This document shows, one piece after another, positions 1 through 5,928 of a DNA stretch of 5,928 bases (the first letter of the stretch is position 1; every line of letters begins with the position of its first letter). The DNA lies in the NCBI GenBank assembly GCA_945903675.1, contig CAMDOP010000203.1, positions 1-5,928 on the forward strand. Direction: 5' to 3'. This DNA is from Crenothrix polyspora. GTDB lineage: Bacteria > Pseudomonadota > Gammaproteobacteria > Methylococcales > Methylomonadaceae. The position numbers and the translations under genes are program-made. The notes beneath the pieces were generated by a model, which saw nothing but the letters and a program-made list of their open reading frames with translations, was not told the origin of the DNA and did no database searches.

Positions 1-1
1 T

Positions 2-415
2 GATATCGAGTTGGTTTATCCTGTACATCTCAACCCTAATGTACAGGAACCCGTAAATCGTTTACTAGGTAAAATTTCTAATATCCATCTTATTGAACCA
101 CTAGATTACCTACCATTTGTTTATTTAATGAGTCAGGCATATTTAATTATTACTGATTCAGGTGGAATCCAAGAAGAAGCGCCTTCATTGGGCAAGCCAG
201 TCTTGGTTATAAGGGACACAACAGAGCGTCCTGAAGCACTTGAGGCTGGAACGGTCATTTTGGTTGGTACAGAAGAAGAAACTATTTGTAGAGAAGCAAA
301 TAGGTTGTTGAATGATGAAGATTTTTATCGATCCATGGCTTTTTCACACAATCCTTATGGTGACGGATCTGCGGCAAAAAGAATAGTTGAGGCTTTAGTT
401 AGAGCAACTTATTGA
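2..415 (+). CDS. wecB: UDP-N-acetylglucosamine 2-epimerase (non-hydrolysing), 3' part only
   Basis: This is the C-terminal 137 residues of the enzyme that interconverts UDP-GlcNAc and UDP-ManNAc in the cytoplasm, the first step towards UDP-ManNAcA. The reading frame is open from base 2, so the gene starts outside the window; the TTG at 11 is internal. Diagnostic blocks are YPVHLNPNV (fragment residues 6-14), LPFVYLM (37-43) and DSGGIQEEAPSLGKPVLV (52-69), followed by RDTTERPEA; the SGG segment belongs to the UDP-binding C-terminal Rossmann domain. The tail HNPYGDG...RIVEAL is the normal family ending, so the 3' end is intact. The match to what I recall of E. coli WecB (about 376 aa) is close, implying roughly 240 missing N-terminal residues, including the catalytic acidic residues and the GHRRE motif. 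wecC follows after 33 bp. The family call is very secure; whether it serves only this cluster is inferred. Confidence 0.96.
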   Translation, partial: DIELVYPVHLNPNVQEPVNRLLGKISNIHLIEPLDYLPFVYLMSQAYLIITDSGGIQEEAPSLGKPVLVIRDTTERPEALEAGTVILVGTEEETICREANRLLNDEDFYRSMAFSHNPYGDGSAAKRIVEALVRATY

Positions 416-438
416 ATAATTTCAAAAAATAATAAAAT

Positions 439-444
439 AAGAGG
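439..444 (+). promoter_or_regulatory. Ribosome binding site of wecC
   Basis: AAGAGG lies 4 nt upstream of the ATG at 449, in an otherwise A-rich gap. The spacing is slightly short but supports that ATG as the start. No convincing promoter is visible in the 33-bp gap, so wecC is probably transcribed together with wecB. Confidence 0.65.
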
Positions 445-448
445 CAAT

Positions 449-1669
449 ATGTATCCCCAAAAAAAAATATGTGTACTCGGATTAGGTTATATAGGTTTGC
501 CGAGTGCAGCATTATTGGCAAATACAGGGTATTTAGTTCATGGCGTGGATGTAGATCAAGATGCAGTCAAATTAATTAATCAGGGTAAGGTTCACATTGT
601 AGAGCCAGATTTAGACGCTTTTGTGCAATCAGCCGTTGGATCAGGTAGGTTGCGAGCATCCAACAAGCCGGAGTCAGCGGATATATTTATAATCTGCGTG
701 CCAACTCCATTTATTCATGATGATAATCCTATTCCACAGCCAGATTTGAGTTATGTGATCGCTGCAGCAAAAAGTATTGCTCCTTATGTGCGATCCGATA
801 ATATTGTTATTCTGGAGTCTACTTCTCCAGTGGGAACGACTGAGTTGGTTAGAAATACATTAAAAGAATGCGGAGTCGATATTTCTGCAGTTCATTTTAC
901 TTATTGCCCAGAACGTGTATTGCCTGGGCGCATTATGATCGAATTAATTCAGAATGATCGTGTTGTTGGAGGGCTTACTGATGAAGCCACAGAGGAAACG
1001 GCTGTTTTTTATAAGACTTTCGTTACAGGAGAGATTTTAAAAACAGATGCTAGAACCGCAGAGATGTGTAAATTAGTAGAGAATAGCTCGAGAGATGTCA
1101 GTCTCGCATTTGCAAATGAGTTATCAATTTTATGTGATGGCCTTGAGATTAATGTTAATGAATTGATTCAATATGCCAATCATCATCCGCGGGTCAACAT
1201 TTTGCAACCTGGTTGTGGTGTTGGAGGGCATTGTATAGCTGTGGATCCTTGGTTTATTGTAGCGAAAGACCCAAAGAATGCAACCATTATACGAACAGCA
1301 CGCGAGGTAAATAATTATAAAAACAAATGGGTTATTGAGAAGATAAAAAATATAGCATTGAAATTTCAGATTGATAATGGAAGACCAGCTTGTATTGCCT
1401 GTATGGGGCTTGCATTTAAACCTGATATTGATGATCTTCGTGAGTCACCAGCTTTGGCAGTTGCTGAATCTTTAAGAAATGCACAGTTTGATGTGGTTGC
1501 AGTTGAGCCAAATATCGAATCGTTTAAAGGGTTGACGTTAGTATCTGTTGAAGAAGGAATCAAACAAGCTGATATTTTGGTATTTTTGGTTAAGCATCAT
1601 CAGTTTCTATCTATTGATACACAAGGAAAAAAGCTACTTGATTTTTGTGGTATGAATTTTAAGATATAA
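449..1669 (+). CDS. wecC: UDP-N-acetyl-D-mannosamine dehydrogenase
   Basis: This cytoplasmic enzyme carries out the NAD-dependent four-electron oxidation of UDP-ManNAc to UDP-ManNAcA, using the product of the preceding wecB. It belongs to the UDP-glucose/GDP-mannose dehydrogenase family and is 406 aa, close to the ~420 aa usual for WecC. The N-terminal Rossmann domain has GLGYIGLP (11-18) and the acidic end of beta-2 at VDVD (33-36). ESTSPVGT (123-130) and YCPERVLPG (152-160) are family signatures. The central helix has K208 and ENSSRDV (211-217). The catalytic cysteine is C262 in GVGGHCIAVDPW (257-268). The C-terminal UDP-binding domain has GLAFKPDIDDLRESPA (320-335). All expected catalytic elements are present. 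The start is an ATG with an AAGAGG site, and the glycine motif sits at the usual distance from it. An A9 tract at 459-467 covers codons 4-7. The wecB-wecC order favours ManNAc over Glc or GalNAc as substrate. Confidence 0.95.
   Translation: MYPQKKICVLGLGYIGLPSAALLANTGYLVHGVDVDQDAVKLINQGKVHIVEPDLDAFVQSAVGSGRLRASNKPESADIFIICVPTPFIHDDNPIPQPDLSYVIAAAKSIAPYVRSDNIVILESTSPVGTTELVRNTLKECGVDISAVHFTYCPERVLPGRIMIELIQNDRVVGGLTDEATEETAVFYKTFVTGEILKTDARTAEMCKLVENSSRDVSLAFANELSILCDGLEINVNELIQYANHHPRVNILQPGCGVGGHCIAVDPWFIVAKDPKNATIIRTAREVNNYKNKWVIEKIKNIALKFQIDNGRPACIACMGLAFKPDIDDLRESPALAVAESLRNAQFDVVAVEPNIESFKGLTLVSVEEGIKQADILVFLVKHHQFLSIDTQGKKLLDFCGMNFKI
459..467 (+). repeat. A9 homopolymer at codons 4-7 of wecC
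   Basis: Nine consecutive A residues start 7 bases after the wecC ATG, in the codons for Q4-K5-K6-I7. Slippage here by the polymerase or replication machinery would abolish almost the whole protein. In AT-rich DNA such a run can also arise by chance. Confidence 0.9.
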
Positions 1670-1680
1670 AGCGATATAAC

Positions 1681-1684
1681 GGGA
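1681..1684 (+). promoter_or_regulatory. Weak Shine-Dalgarno that decides the start of the bi-domain oxidoreductase
   Basis: GGGA ends 7 nt before the ATG at 1692 but only 1 nt before the in-frame TTG at 1686. This makes the ATG the likely start and the TTG an unlikely one. The match to the consensus is poor, so translation may depend partly on ribosomes arriving from wecC, whose stop is 22 bp upstream. Confidence 0.4.
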
Positions 1685-1691
1685 ATTGGTA

Positions 1692-3830
1692 ATGAAACAA
1701 ATTTTACAGAATCTAAAAAATGGTGAAACTGAACTTTTAGATATCCCTTGTCCAAGCGTTGGCTTTGGTCAGGTGTTAATACAAACAAAAGTCAGTTTAA
1801 TCTCAGCGGGAACTGAACGTATGCTGGTTGATTTTGGAAAAGCATCCATGTTAGACAAGGCAAGACAGCAGCCAGAAAAAGTAAAAATGGTGCTAGATAA
1901 AATAAGTACGGATGGACTTTTTCCTACTTTGGAAGCAGTGCAAAGTAAATTAGAACAGCCATTACCCTTAGGTTACTGTAATGCAGGTGTAGTGATAAAA
2001 ATAGGTCCAGGTGTTACTGGCTTTATGGTAGGGGATCGTGTCGCATCGAATGGATATCATGCGCAAATAGTAAGGGTAGCTAAGAATTTATGCGCTAAGA
2101 TCCCTGTGAATGTAACTTACGAGGAAGCATCATTTACGGTGTTAGGATCGATAGCTTTACAAGGAATTCGTTTAGCAAAGCCAGAGTTAGGTGAATATGT
2201 GGTTGTAATTGGCCTAGGCTTAATAGGTCTTGTTACGGTACAACTATTGCTTGCCCAGGGATGCCGGGTTATGGGGGTTGATTTTGATGAAAATAAGCTT
2301 AGCATAGCTCGTAAGTTTGGGGCTATTACAGTAAACCCTGCTAAAGGAGAAGACTCAGTTGCTGCTGCGATGGCTTTTTCATTTAATCGGGGGGTTGATG
2401 CTGTCTTGATCACGGCATCAACAAAATCAAATGATCCAGTCAGTCATGCTGCACAAATGTCTCGTAAACGTGGACGAATTATTTTGGTTGGTGTTACCGG
2501 ATTGGAGCTTAATCGCTCAGAATTCTTTGAGAAAGAGTTAACTTTTCAAGTATCTTGTTCTTATGGGCCCGGTCGATATGATAAACAGTATGAAGAAAAT
2601 GGTATCGATTATCCCATTGGATTCGTTCGTTGGACTGAGCAACGAAATTTTGAAGCTGTTTTAGATATGTTGGCTGCAAAGAAAATTGACATGCCGGTAC
2701 TTATTTCTCATCGTTTTAACTTCAACGAAGCGGTTAAAGCCTATGACGTTTTGACTAAAGAACGTTCGGCTCTTGGTATTGTTTTAAATTATGAAGATTA
2801 TTCAAATGAATTGCTAGATAGGACTGTTCAGTTTACCGAGCCCCGACTTTATCCTGCAAGCGAGCCAATATTGGGAGTACTTGGTGCAGGAAATTATGCT
2901 TCACGTGTCTTGATCCCTGCTTTTCAGAAAGCAGGTGGCAAACTGAGTATTGTAGTGACTGGTGGAGGAATAAGTGGAGCTCATTTCGGGAGAAAAATGG
3001 GATTTTCATCGGTTTCAACCGATAGTGCCCAGATATTTAATGACAAAACTATTAATACAGTTGTGATAGCAACTAGGCATGATTCACATGCTGAATTTGT
3101 TATCAAAGCAATTGAGGCTGGAAAGCACGTGTTTGTCGAAAAACCATTGGCATTGAATCTAGAAGAGATAGAGAGCATTCAAGCAGCATGGAGTCAGAGG
3201 GAAAGTTGTTCTTATTCAATGCCATTATTAATGGTTGGATTTAATCGACGCTTTTCGCCATTGATCGATAAAATGAAATCCTTACTTCAAGTCGTAAAAG
3301 CGCCTAAATCCTTCATATACACTTGTAGTGCTGGGTTAATTCCTGCTGATCACTGGACGCAGAATCGCGAAGCTGGAGGTGGACGTTTGGTTGGTGAAGC
3401 ATGCCATTTCATTGATTTGCTGAGATACTTGGCAGATAGTCCAATAAGTAAATTTGATGTTATTACGATGGGACGTAATCCTACAATGTCAATTGTCGAA
3501 GACAAGGCAATAATCAGTTTACAATTTGAAGATGGCTCTATTGGTGTGATTAATTACTTGGCGAATGGAGGTAAGCGTTTCCCAAAAGAAAGGCTAGAGG
3601 TTTTTGCTGCAGATGCGGTTTTACAACTAGATAATTACCGTATATTACGAGGATTTGCTTGGCCGGGATTCAAGAAAATGAGTCTATGGACCCAGAATAA
3701 AGGACAGGATGCATGCATCAAAGCATTTTTAGATGCTATCCGAGCAGGAACCGCAGCGCCGATACCATTAGATCAAGTATGGGAAATTTCAAGGATTTCA
3801 GTAGAAATTGCAAGTAAAGCGTGCGAGTGA
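1692..3830 (+). CDS. Bi-domain oxidoreductase: MDR alcohol-dehydrogenase-like domain fused to a Gfo/Idh/MocA domain
   Basis: This 712-aa protein carries two separate nicotinamide-nucleotide domains. Residues 1 to ~365 are a medium-chain dehydrogenase: a GroES-like part, then a Rossmann fold with GLGLIG (174-179) and the beta-2 acidic end VDFDE (196-200). Residues ~390-712 are Gfo/Idh/MocA-like: GAGNYA (398-403), then TRHDSHAEF, the EKP signature (483-485), GFNRRFSP (516-523) and EACHFIDLLRYL (569-580), whose H572 sits at the usual catalytic His position. The MDR half lacks the classical zinc ligands: the usual Cys near residue 38 is replaced by SLISAGTER, and the GHE motif reads GYCNAG (94-99). 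It may therefore not act as a zinc alcohol dehydrogenase. There is no signal peptide or membrane segment, so it is probably cytoplasmic. It sits between wecC and a heparinase-family gene and overlaps the latter. The architecture and context point to nucleotide-sugar or polysaccharide modification; substrate and reaction are unknown. The ATG is preferred to the TTG at 1686 on ribosome-site spacing. Confidence 0.9.
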   Translation: MKQILQNLKNGETELLDIPCPSVGFGQVLIQTKVSLISAGTERMLVDFGKASMLDKARQQPEKVKMVLDKISTDGLFPTLEAVQSKLEQPLPLGYCNAGVVIKIGPGVTGFMVGDRVASNGYHAQIVRVAKNLCAKIPVNVTYEEASFTVLGSIALQGIRLAKPELGEYVVVIGLGLIGLVTVQLLLAQGCRVMGVDFDENKLSIARKFGAITVNPAKGEDSVAAAMAFSFNRGVDAVLITASTKSNDPVSHAAQMSRKRGRIILVGVTGLELNRSEFFEKELTFQVSCSYGPGRYDKQYEENGIDYPIGFVRWTEQRNFEAVLDMLAAKKIDMPVLISHRFNFNEAVKAYDVLTKERSALGIVLNYEDYSNELLDRTVQFTEPRLYPASEPILGVLGAGNYASRVLIPAFQKAGGKLSIVVTGGGISGAHFGRKMGFSSVSTDSAQIFNDKTINTVVIATRHDSHAEFVIKAIEAGKHVFVEKPLALNLEEIESIQAAWSQRESCSYSMPLLMVGFNRRFSPLIDKMKSLLQVVKAPKSFIYTCSAGLIPADHWTQNREAGGGRLVGEACHFIDLLRYLADSPISKFDVITMGRNPTMSIVEDKAIISLQFEDGSIGVINYLANGGKRFPKERLEVFAADAVLQLDNYRILRGFAWPGFKKMSLWTQNKGQDACIKAFLDAIRAGTAAPIPLDQVWEISRISVEIASKACE

Positions 3831-5455
3831 GATTTTTACTCTATTTTCATACGATTCGTTATTTGCGATTAACCCAAATTATTAGTCGTTTTCGTTTTAG
3901 ATTTTATCGACCCAAGCCTAATCTTCTTGCCCCTCCACCACGTAGAGTGGTCATTAATCGATGGATAGAGACGTCATCTGGGCGCAAGCAAAGCATGGTT
4001 GCTGAGAATACTTTTGTTTTTTTGAATGAATCCCGATTAATTAATACCTTGGCAGATTGGAATGATCCAACTGTTGAAAAACTGTGGCTTTATAACTTGC
4101 ATTATTTTGATGACTTAAATGCTGAGGGATCTGAGAGCCGTAAGGAGTGGCATGAGTGCTTAATTCATAAATGGATTGAAGAAAACCCACCGGGATATGG
4201 AAATGGATGGGAGCCCTATCCAAGCTCACTGAGAATTGTTAATTGGATCAAATATGCATTGTGTAATCGAGAACTTTCTTCACTTGCCGTTAACAGTTTA
4301 GCTATCCAAATTCGATTTTTATGCGAAAGAATTGAGGATCATTTATTAGGTAACCATCTGCTTGCAAATGCCAAAGCATTGATATTTTCAGGTATGTTCT
4401 TTGATGGAAAGGAGGCAGAAGAGTGGCTTGCAAAGGGTATGTTTATTTTGCATAGAGAATTACTAGAGCAAATATTAACTGATGGTGGGCATTTTGAGCG
4501 TAGTCCAATGTATCACAGCATCATTCTGGAAGATTTTTTGGATATCGAGAATATTAGTGAAGTTTTTATATTAAAAAGTCTTATTAAGAAAGAAACGATC
4601 ATTAAAATGAGTAATTGGCTTGCTGCAATGTGTCATCCAGATGGCCAGATTGGTTTCTTCAATGATTCAGCGTTTGGGATAGCAAGTTCCCTAGTGGATT
4701 TGAATGCATACATGGAACGGCTTGGTTACTCAGTTCAAGATGGGCTCAGCGATGGCGTATTGCAATTACCAGAGACTGGTTACATCCGTCTTCAAAAAGG
4801 TAAGGCTTCACTTTTATTGGATGTGGCTCCGATTGGGCCGAGTTATCTTCCTGGACATGCTCATGCGGACACGTTGTCATTTGAACTTTCTTTGAATGAT
4901 ATGCGGTTATTGGTGAACTCAGGAACATCTTGTTACGGGAGTGGATTGGAGCGTCAGCGTCAGCGTGGAACCGCTGCTCATAACACCTTAATTATTGATG
5001 ACTATGATTCTTCAGAAGTATGGGGGGGGTTTCGTGTAGCTAGGCGTGCGCAGGCGAATTTATTGAATATCACTGAAACGAGTACTAGCTTGAGTTTAGA
5101 GGCCAGTCATGATGGGTATAAACGCTTGTCTGGCAATAACATGCATATTCGGAAATGGCAGTTAAGTGAAGAAGAACTAGTTGTAGTAGATGAAGTTACT
5201 GGTGTGTTCAGTCATGCAGAGATACATTTCCACTTTCATCCGGATATCCTCATACAGCAAACTGATGATAATACCGTGTTATTGAAGTTGAGTGATGGAA
5301 GGAGTGTCGAGGTGACAGTTCATAATGCGAATATATATGTTGAGTCGTCTATGTGGCATCCTTATTTTGGAGTTTCTATCCCAAATGCTCGTCTAGTGGC
5401 TGTTTTGACTGGTTTTAAGGTTAGGACGTATATCAGATGGAGAGGAAGTGTGTGA
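3827..5455 (+). CDS. Heparinase II/III-family protein, probably cytoplasmic (uronic-acid lyase/epimerase fold)
   Basis: This 542-aa protein has an alpha-helical toroid N-terminal half and a beta-rich heparinase II/III C-terminal half. Motifs, numbered from the GTG at 3827, are LWLYNLHYFDDL (86-97), GNHLLANAKAL (175-185), GGHFERSPMYHS (220-231), GHAHADTLSF (343-352), NSGTSCYG (364-371) and GTAAHNTL (381-388). By analogy with Pedobacter heparinase II (His202, Tyr257, His406), the candidate catalytic residues are H177, Y229 and H344. H346 and H385 would match its metal-site histidines, while the position of its metal-site Asp holds N364. The N-terminus is rich in Arg, Phe and Tyr and has no recognisable signal peptide, unlike secreted degradative lyases. 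The chosen GTG gives a 4-bp GTGA overlap with the upstream stop, the same arrangement as at the next junction; an in-frame GTG at 3821 would add two residues, and neither has a good ribosome site. A G8 tract lies at 5022-5029. Family assignment is firm; activity is unknown. Confidence 0.9.
   Translation: MRFLLYFHTIRYLRLTQIISRFRFRFYRPKPNLLAPPPRRVVINRWIETSSGRKQSMVAENTFVFLNESRLINTLADWNDPTVEKLWLYNLHYFDDLNAEGSESRKEWHECLIHKWIEENPPGYGNGWEPYPSSLRIVNWIKYALCNRELSSLAVNSLAIQIRFLCERIEDHLLGNHLLANAKALIFSGMFFDGKEAEEWLAKGMFILHRELLEQILTDGGHFERSPMYHSIILEDFLDIENISEVFILKSLIKKETIIKMSNWLAAMCHPDGQIGFFNDSAFGIASSLVDLNAYMERLGYSVQDGLSDGVLQLPETGYIRLQKGKASLLLDVAPIGPSYLPGHAHADTLSFELSLNDMRLLVNSGTSCYGSGLERQRQRGTAAHNTLIIDDYDSSEVWGGFRVARRAQANLLNITETSTSLSLEASHDGYKRLSGNNMHIRKWQLSEEELVVVDEVTGVFSHAEIHFHFHPDILIQQTDDNTVLLKLSDGRSVEVTVHNANIYVESSMWHPYFGVSIPNARLVAVLTGFKVRTYIRWRGSV
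5022..5029 (+). repeat. G8 homopolymer inside the heparinase-family gene
   Basis: Eight consecutive G residues form the codons tgg ggg ggg of the W-G-G segment in SSEVWGGFR. A change of one base would shift the frame about 140 codons before the normal stop. Tracts of this length are possible slippage sites, but nothing in a single sequence shows that the length varies. Confidence 0.9.
5441..5446 (+). promoter_or_regulatory. Ribosome binding site of the glycosyltransferase gene, inside the heparinase-family gene
   Basis: AGAGGA lies 5 nt before the GTG at 5452, within the last codons of the upstream gene. It is the best Shine-Dalgarno match in the window and fixes the GTG start, which overlaps the upstream TGA by 4 bp. 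Confidence 0.75.
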
Positions 5456-5928
5456 AAATATTAGTACTGAGTTTCTACTATAATCCTGATTTAAGTGCTG
5501 GTTCATTTCGAACTACTGCACTTGTTAACGCATTAAAGTTAAAGATGCCTTTAAATGGACAAATAACGGTCTTTACAACTCATCCTAATCGCTATAGTAG
5601 TATATTGATAGAAGCACTTCTTGAAGAAAATATTGAGGGAGTATCGATAGTACGTATTCAATTGCCGAGACATAATAGTGGTATGATTGATCAGAGCAAA
5701 GCTTTTTTTTCGTATGCGCATCAAGTAATAAAGCGTACCAAGAATCAAGAGTTCGATATGGTATTTGCAACATCAGGTCGTTTAATGACAGCAGTTTTGG
5801 GAGCATGGGTTGCGCATAAAAAAAGAGTACCCTTATATTTAGATATACGAGATATTTTTGTAGATACAGTCAAGGACGTATTGCCTAAATTCTCTTCAAA
5901 ACTAATAATTCCTGTGCTCATTTTACTT
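5452..5928 (+). CDS. Family-4 (WbuB-like) glycosyltransferase, 5' part only
   Basis: A 159-codon frame runs open from the GTG at 5452 to the window edge; the gene continues outside. It looks like the N-terminal, acceptor-side domain of a GT-B glycosyltransferase of the GT4/WbuB type, cytoplasmic or membrane-associated, which transfers a sugar from a nucleotide donor to the lipid-linked repeat unit. Visible signatures are KILVLSFYYNPDLSAGSFRT (2-21), where family members typically have a P-D-x-x-A-G-S-F-R block; FATSGR (105-110), the usual strand before the membrane-proximal helix; and YLDIRDIF (129-136), the typical LDIRD element. A hydrophobic stretch starts at about residue 149 and runs to the edge, as in members with a membrane-binding segment. 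The donor-binding domain and its EX7E-type motif lie outside the window, so donor and linkage cannot be predicted. The GTGA overlap and a strong AGAGGA site show translational coupling to the heparinase-family gene. A T8 tract lies at 5703-5710. Confidence 0.88.
   Translation, partial: MKILVLSFYYNPDLSAGSFRTTALVNALKLKMPLNGQITVFTTHPNRYSSILIEALLEENIEGVSIVRIQLPRHNSGMIDQSKAFFSYAHQVIKRTKNQEFDMVFATSGRLMTAVLGAWVAHKKRVPLYLDIRDIFVDTVKDVLPKFSSKLIIPVLILL

Noticed and set aside
416..448. Possible promoter in the AT-rich wecB-wecC gap (TTGAAT at 412-417 with AAATAA 17 nt later).
   Set aside because: The -10 match is poor, the -35 overlaps the wecB stop, and A-rich DNA gives such matches by chance. Co-transcription from upstream is simpler.
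1686..1691. TTG at 1686 as the start of the bi-domain oxidoreductase.
   Set aside because: It would leave only 1 nt after the GGGA site, and an ATG with workable spacing lies two codons downstream.
2117..2413. A 98-codon open frame on the - strand inside the bi-domain oxidoreductase gene, and other shorter antisense frames.
   Set aside because: They lie wholly within strongly conserved + strand genes, have no ribosome sites or recognisable domains, and their sequence looks like a mirror of the coding strand.
4952..4967. Short tandem repeat of gcgtca, in the codons for ERQRQRG.
   Set aside because: Only about 2.5 copies, and it encodes an RQR segment that I recall as typical of this heparinase subgroup, so protein conservation explains it.
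3827..5455. Reading the heparinase-family protein as a secreted polysaccharide-degrading enzyme.
   Set aside because: There is no signal peptide, and it is coupled to biosynthetic genes on both sides with no transporter or sulfatase nearby.
5703..5710. T8 tract in the glycosyltransferase gene as a slippage site.
   Set aside because: It covers two Phe codons in AT-rich DNA and is only 8 long, so it is weaker than the G8 and A9 tracts; there is nothing else to support a switch.

Overview
The window is the interior of a surface-polysaccharide (O-antigen or capsule type) biosynthesis cluster, most likely from a Gram-negative bacterium and probably a gammaproteobacterium. The evidence is the adjacent wecB-wecC pair that makes UDP-ManNAcA, the AT-rich composition usual for such clusters, and the close match of the wecB tail to my recollection of enterobacterial WecB. 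The genus cannot be fixed from this sequence.

Layout: all five genes lie on the + strand, almost without gaps. (1) 2-415 is the 3' end of wecB (UDP-GlcNAc 2-epimerase). (2) A 33-bp gap leads to wecC (UDP-ManNAc dehydrogenase, 449-1669). (3) A 22-bp gap leads to a two-domain oxidoreductase (1692-3830), an alcohol-dehydrogenase-like MDR half fused to a Gfo/Idh/MocA half. (4) A GTGA overlap leads to a heparinase II/III-family protein without a signal peptide (3827-5455). (5) A second GTGA overlap leads to the 5' part of a family-4, WbuB-like glycosyltransferase (5452 to the window end). There are no RNA genes, mobile elements, CRISPR arrays, terminators or convincing internal promoters. The longest stretch outside a gene is 33 bp, so the region reads as one transcription unit that begins upstream and continues downstream.

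How the genes may work together: WecB and WecC give UDP-GlcNAc -> UDP-ManNAc -> UDP-ManNAcA, an activated amino-uronic acid. The glycosyltransferase probably adds a sugar to the undecaprenyl-linked repeat unit. The two middle genes are the least understood part. A redox enzyme with two nucleotide sites is translationally coupled to an apparently cytoplasmic member of a uronic-acid lyase/epimerase fold, right beside the genes that make a uronic acid. My inference is that they modify the sugar, for example by C5 epimerisation of ManNAcA-type residues, rather than degrade polysaccharide. This pairing is the most interesting feature of the window. The gene association itself is, to my knowledge, recurrent in polysaccharide clusters, but I know of no settled biochemical role.
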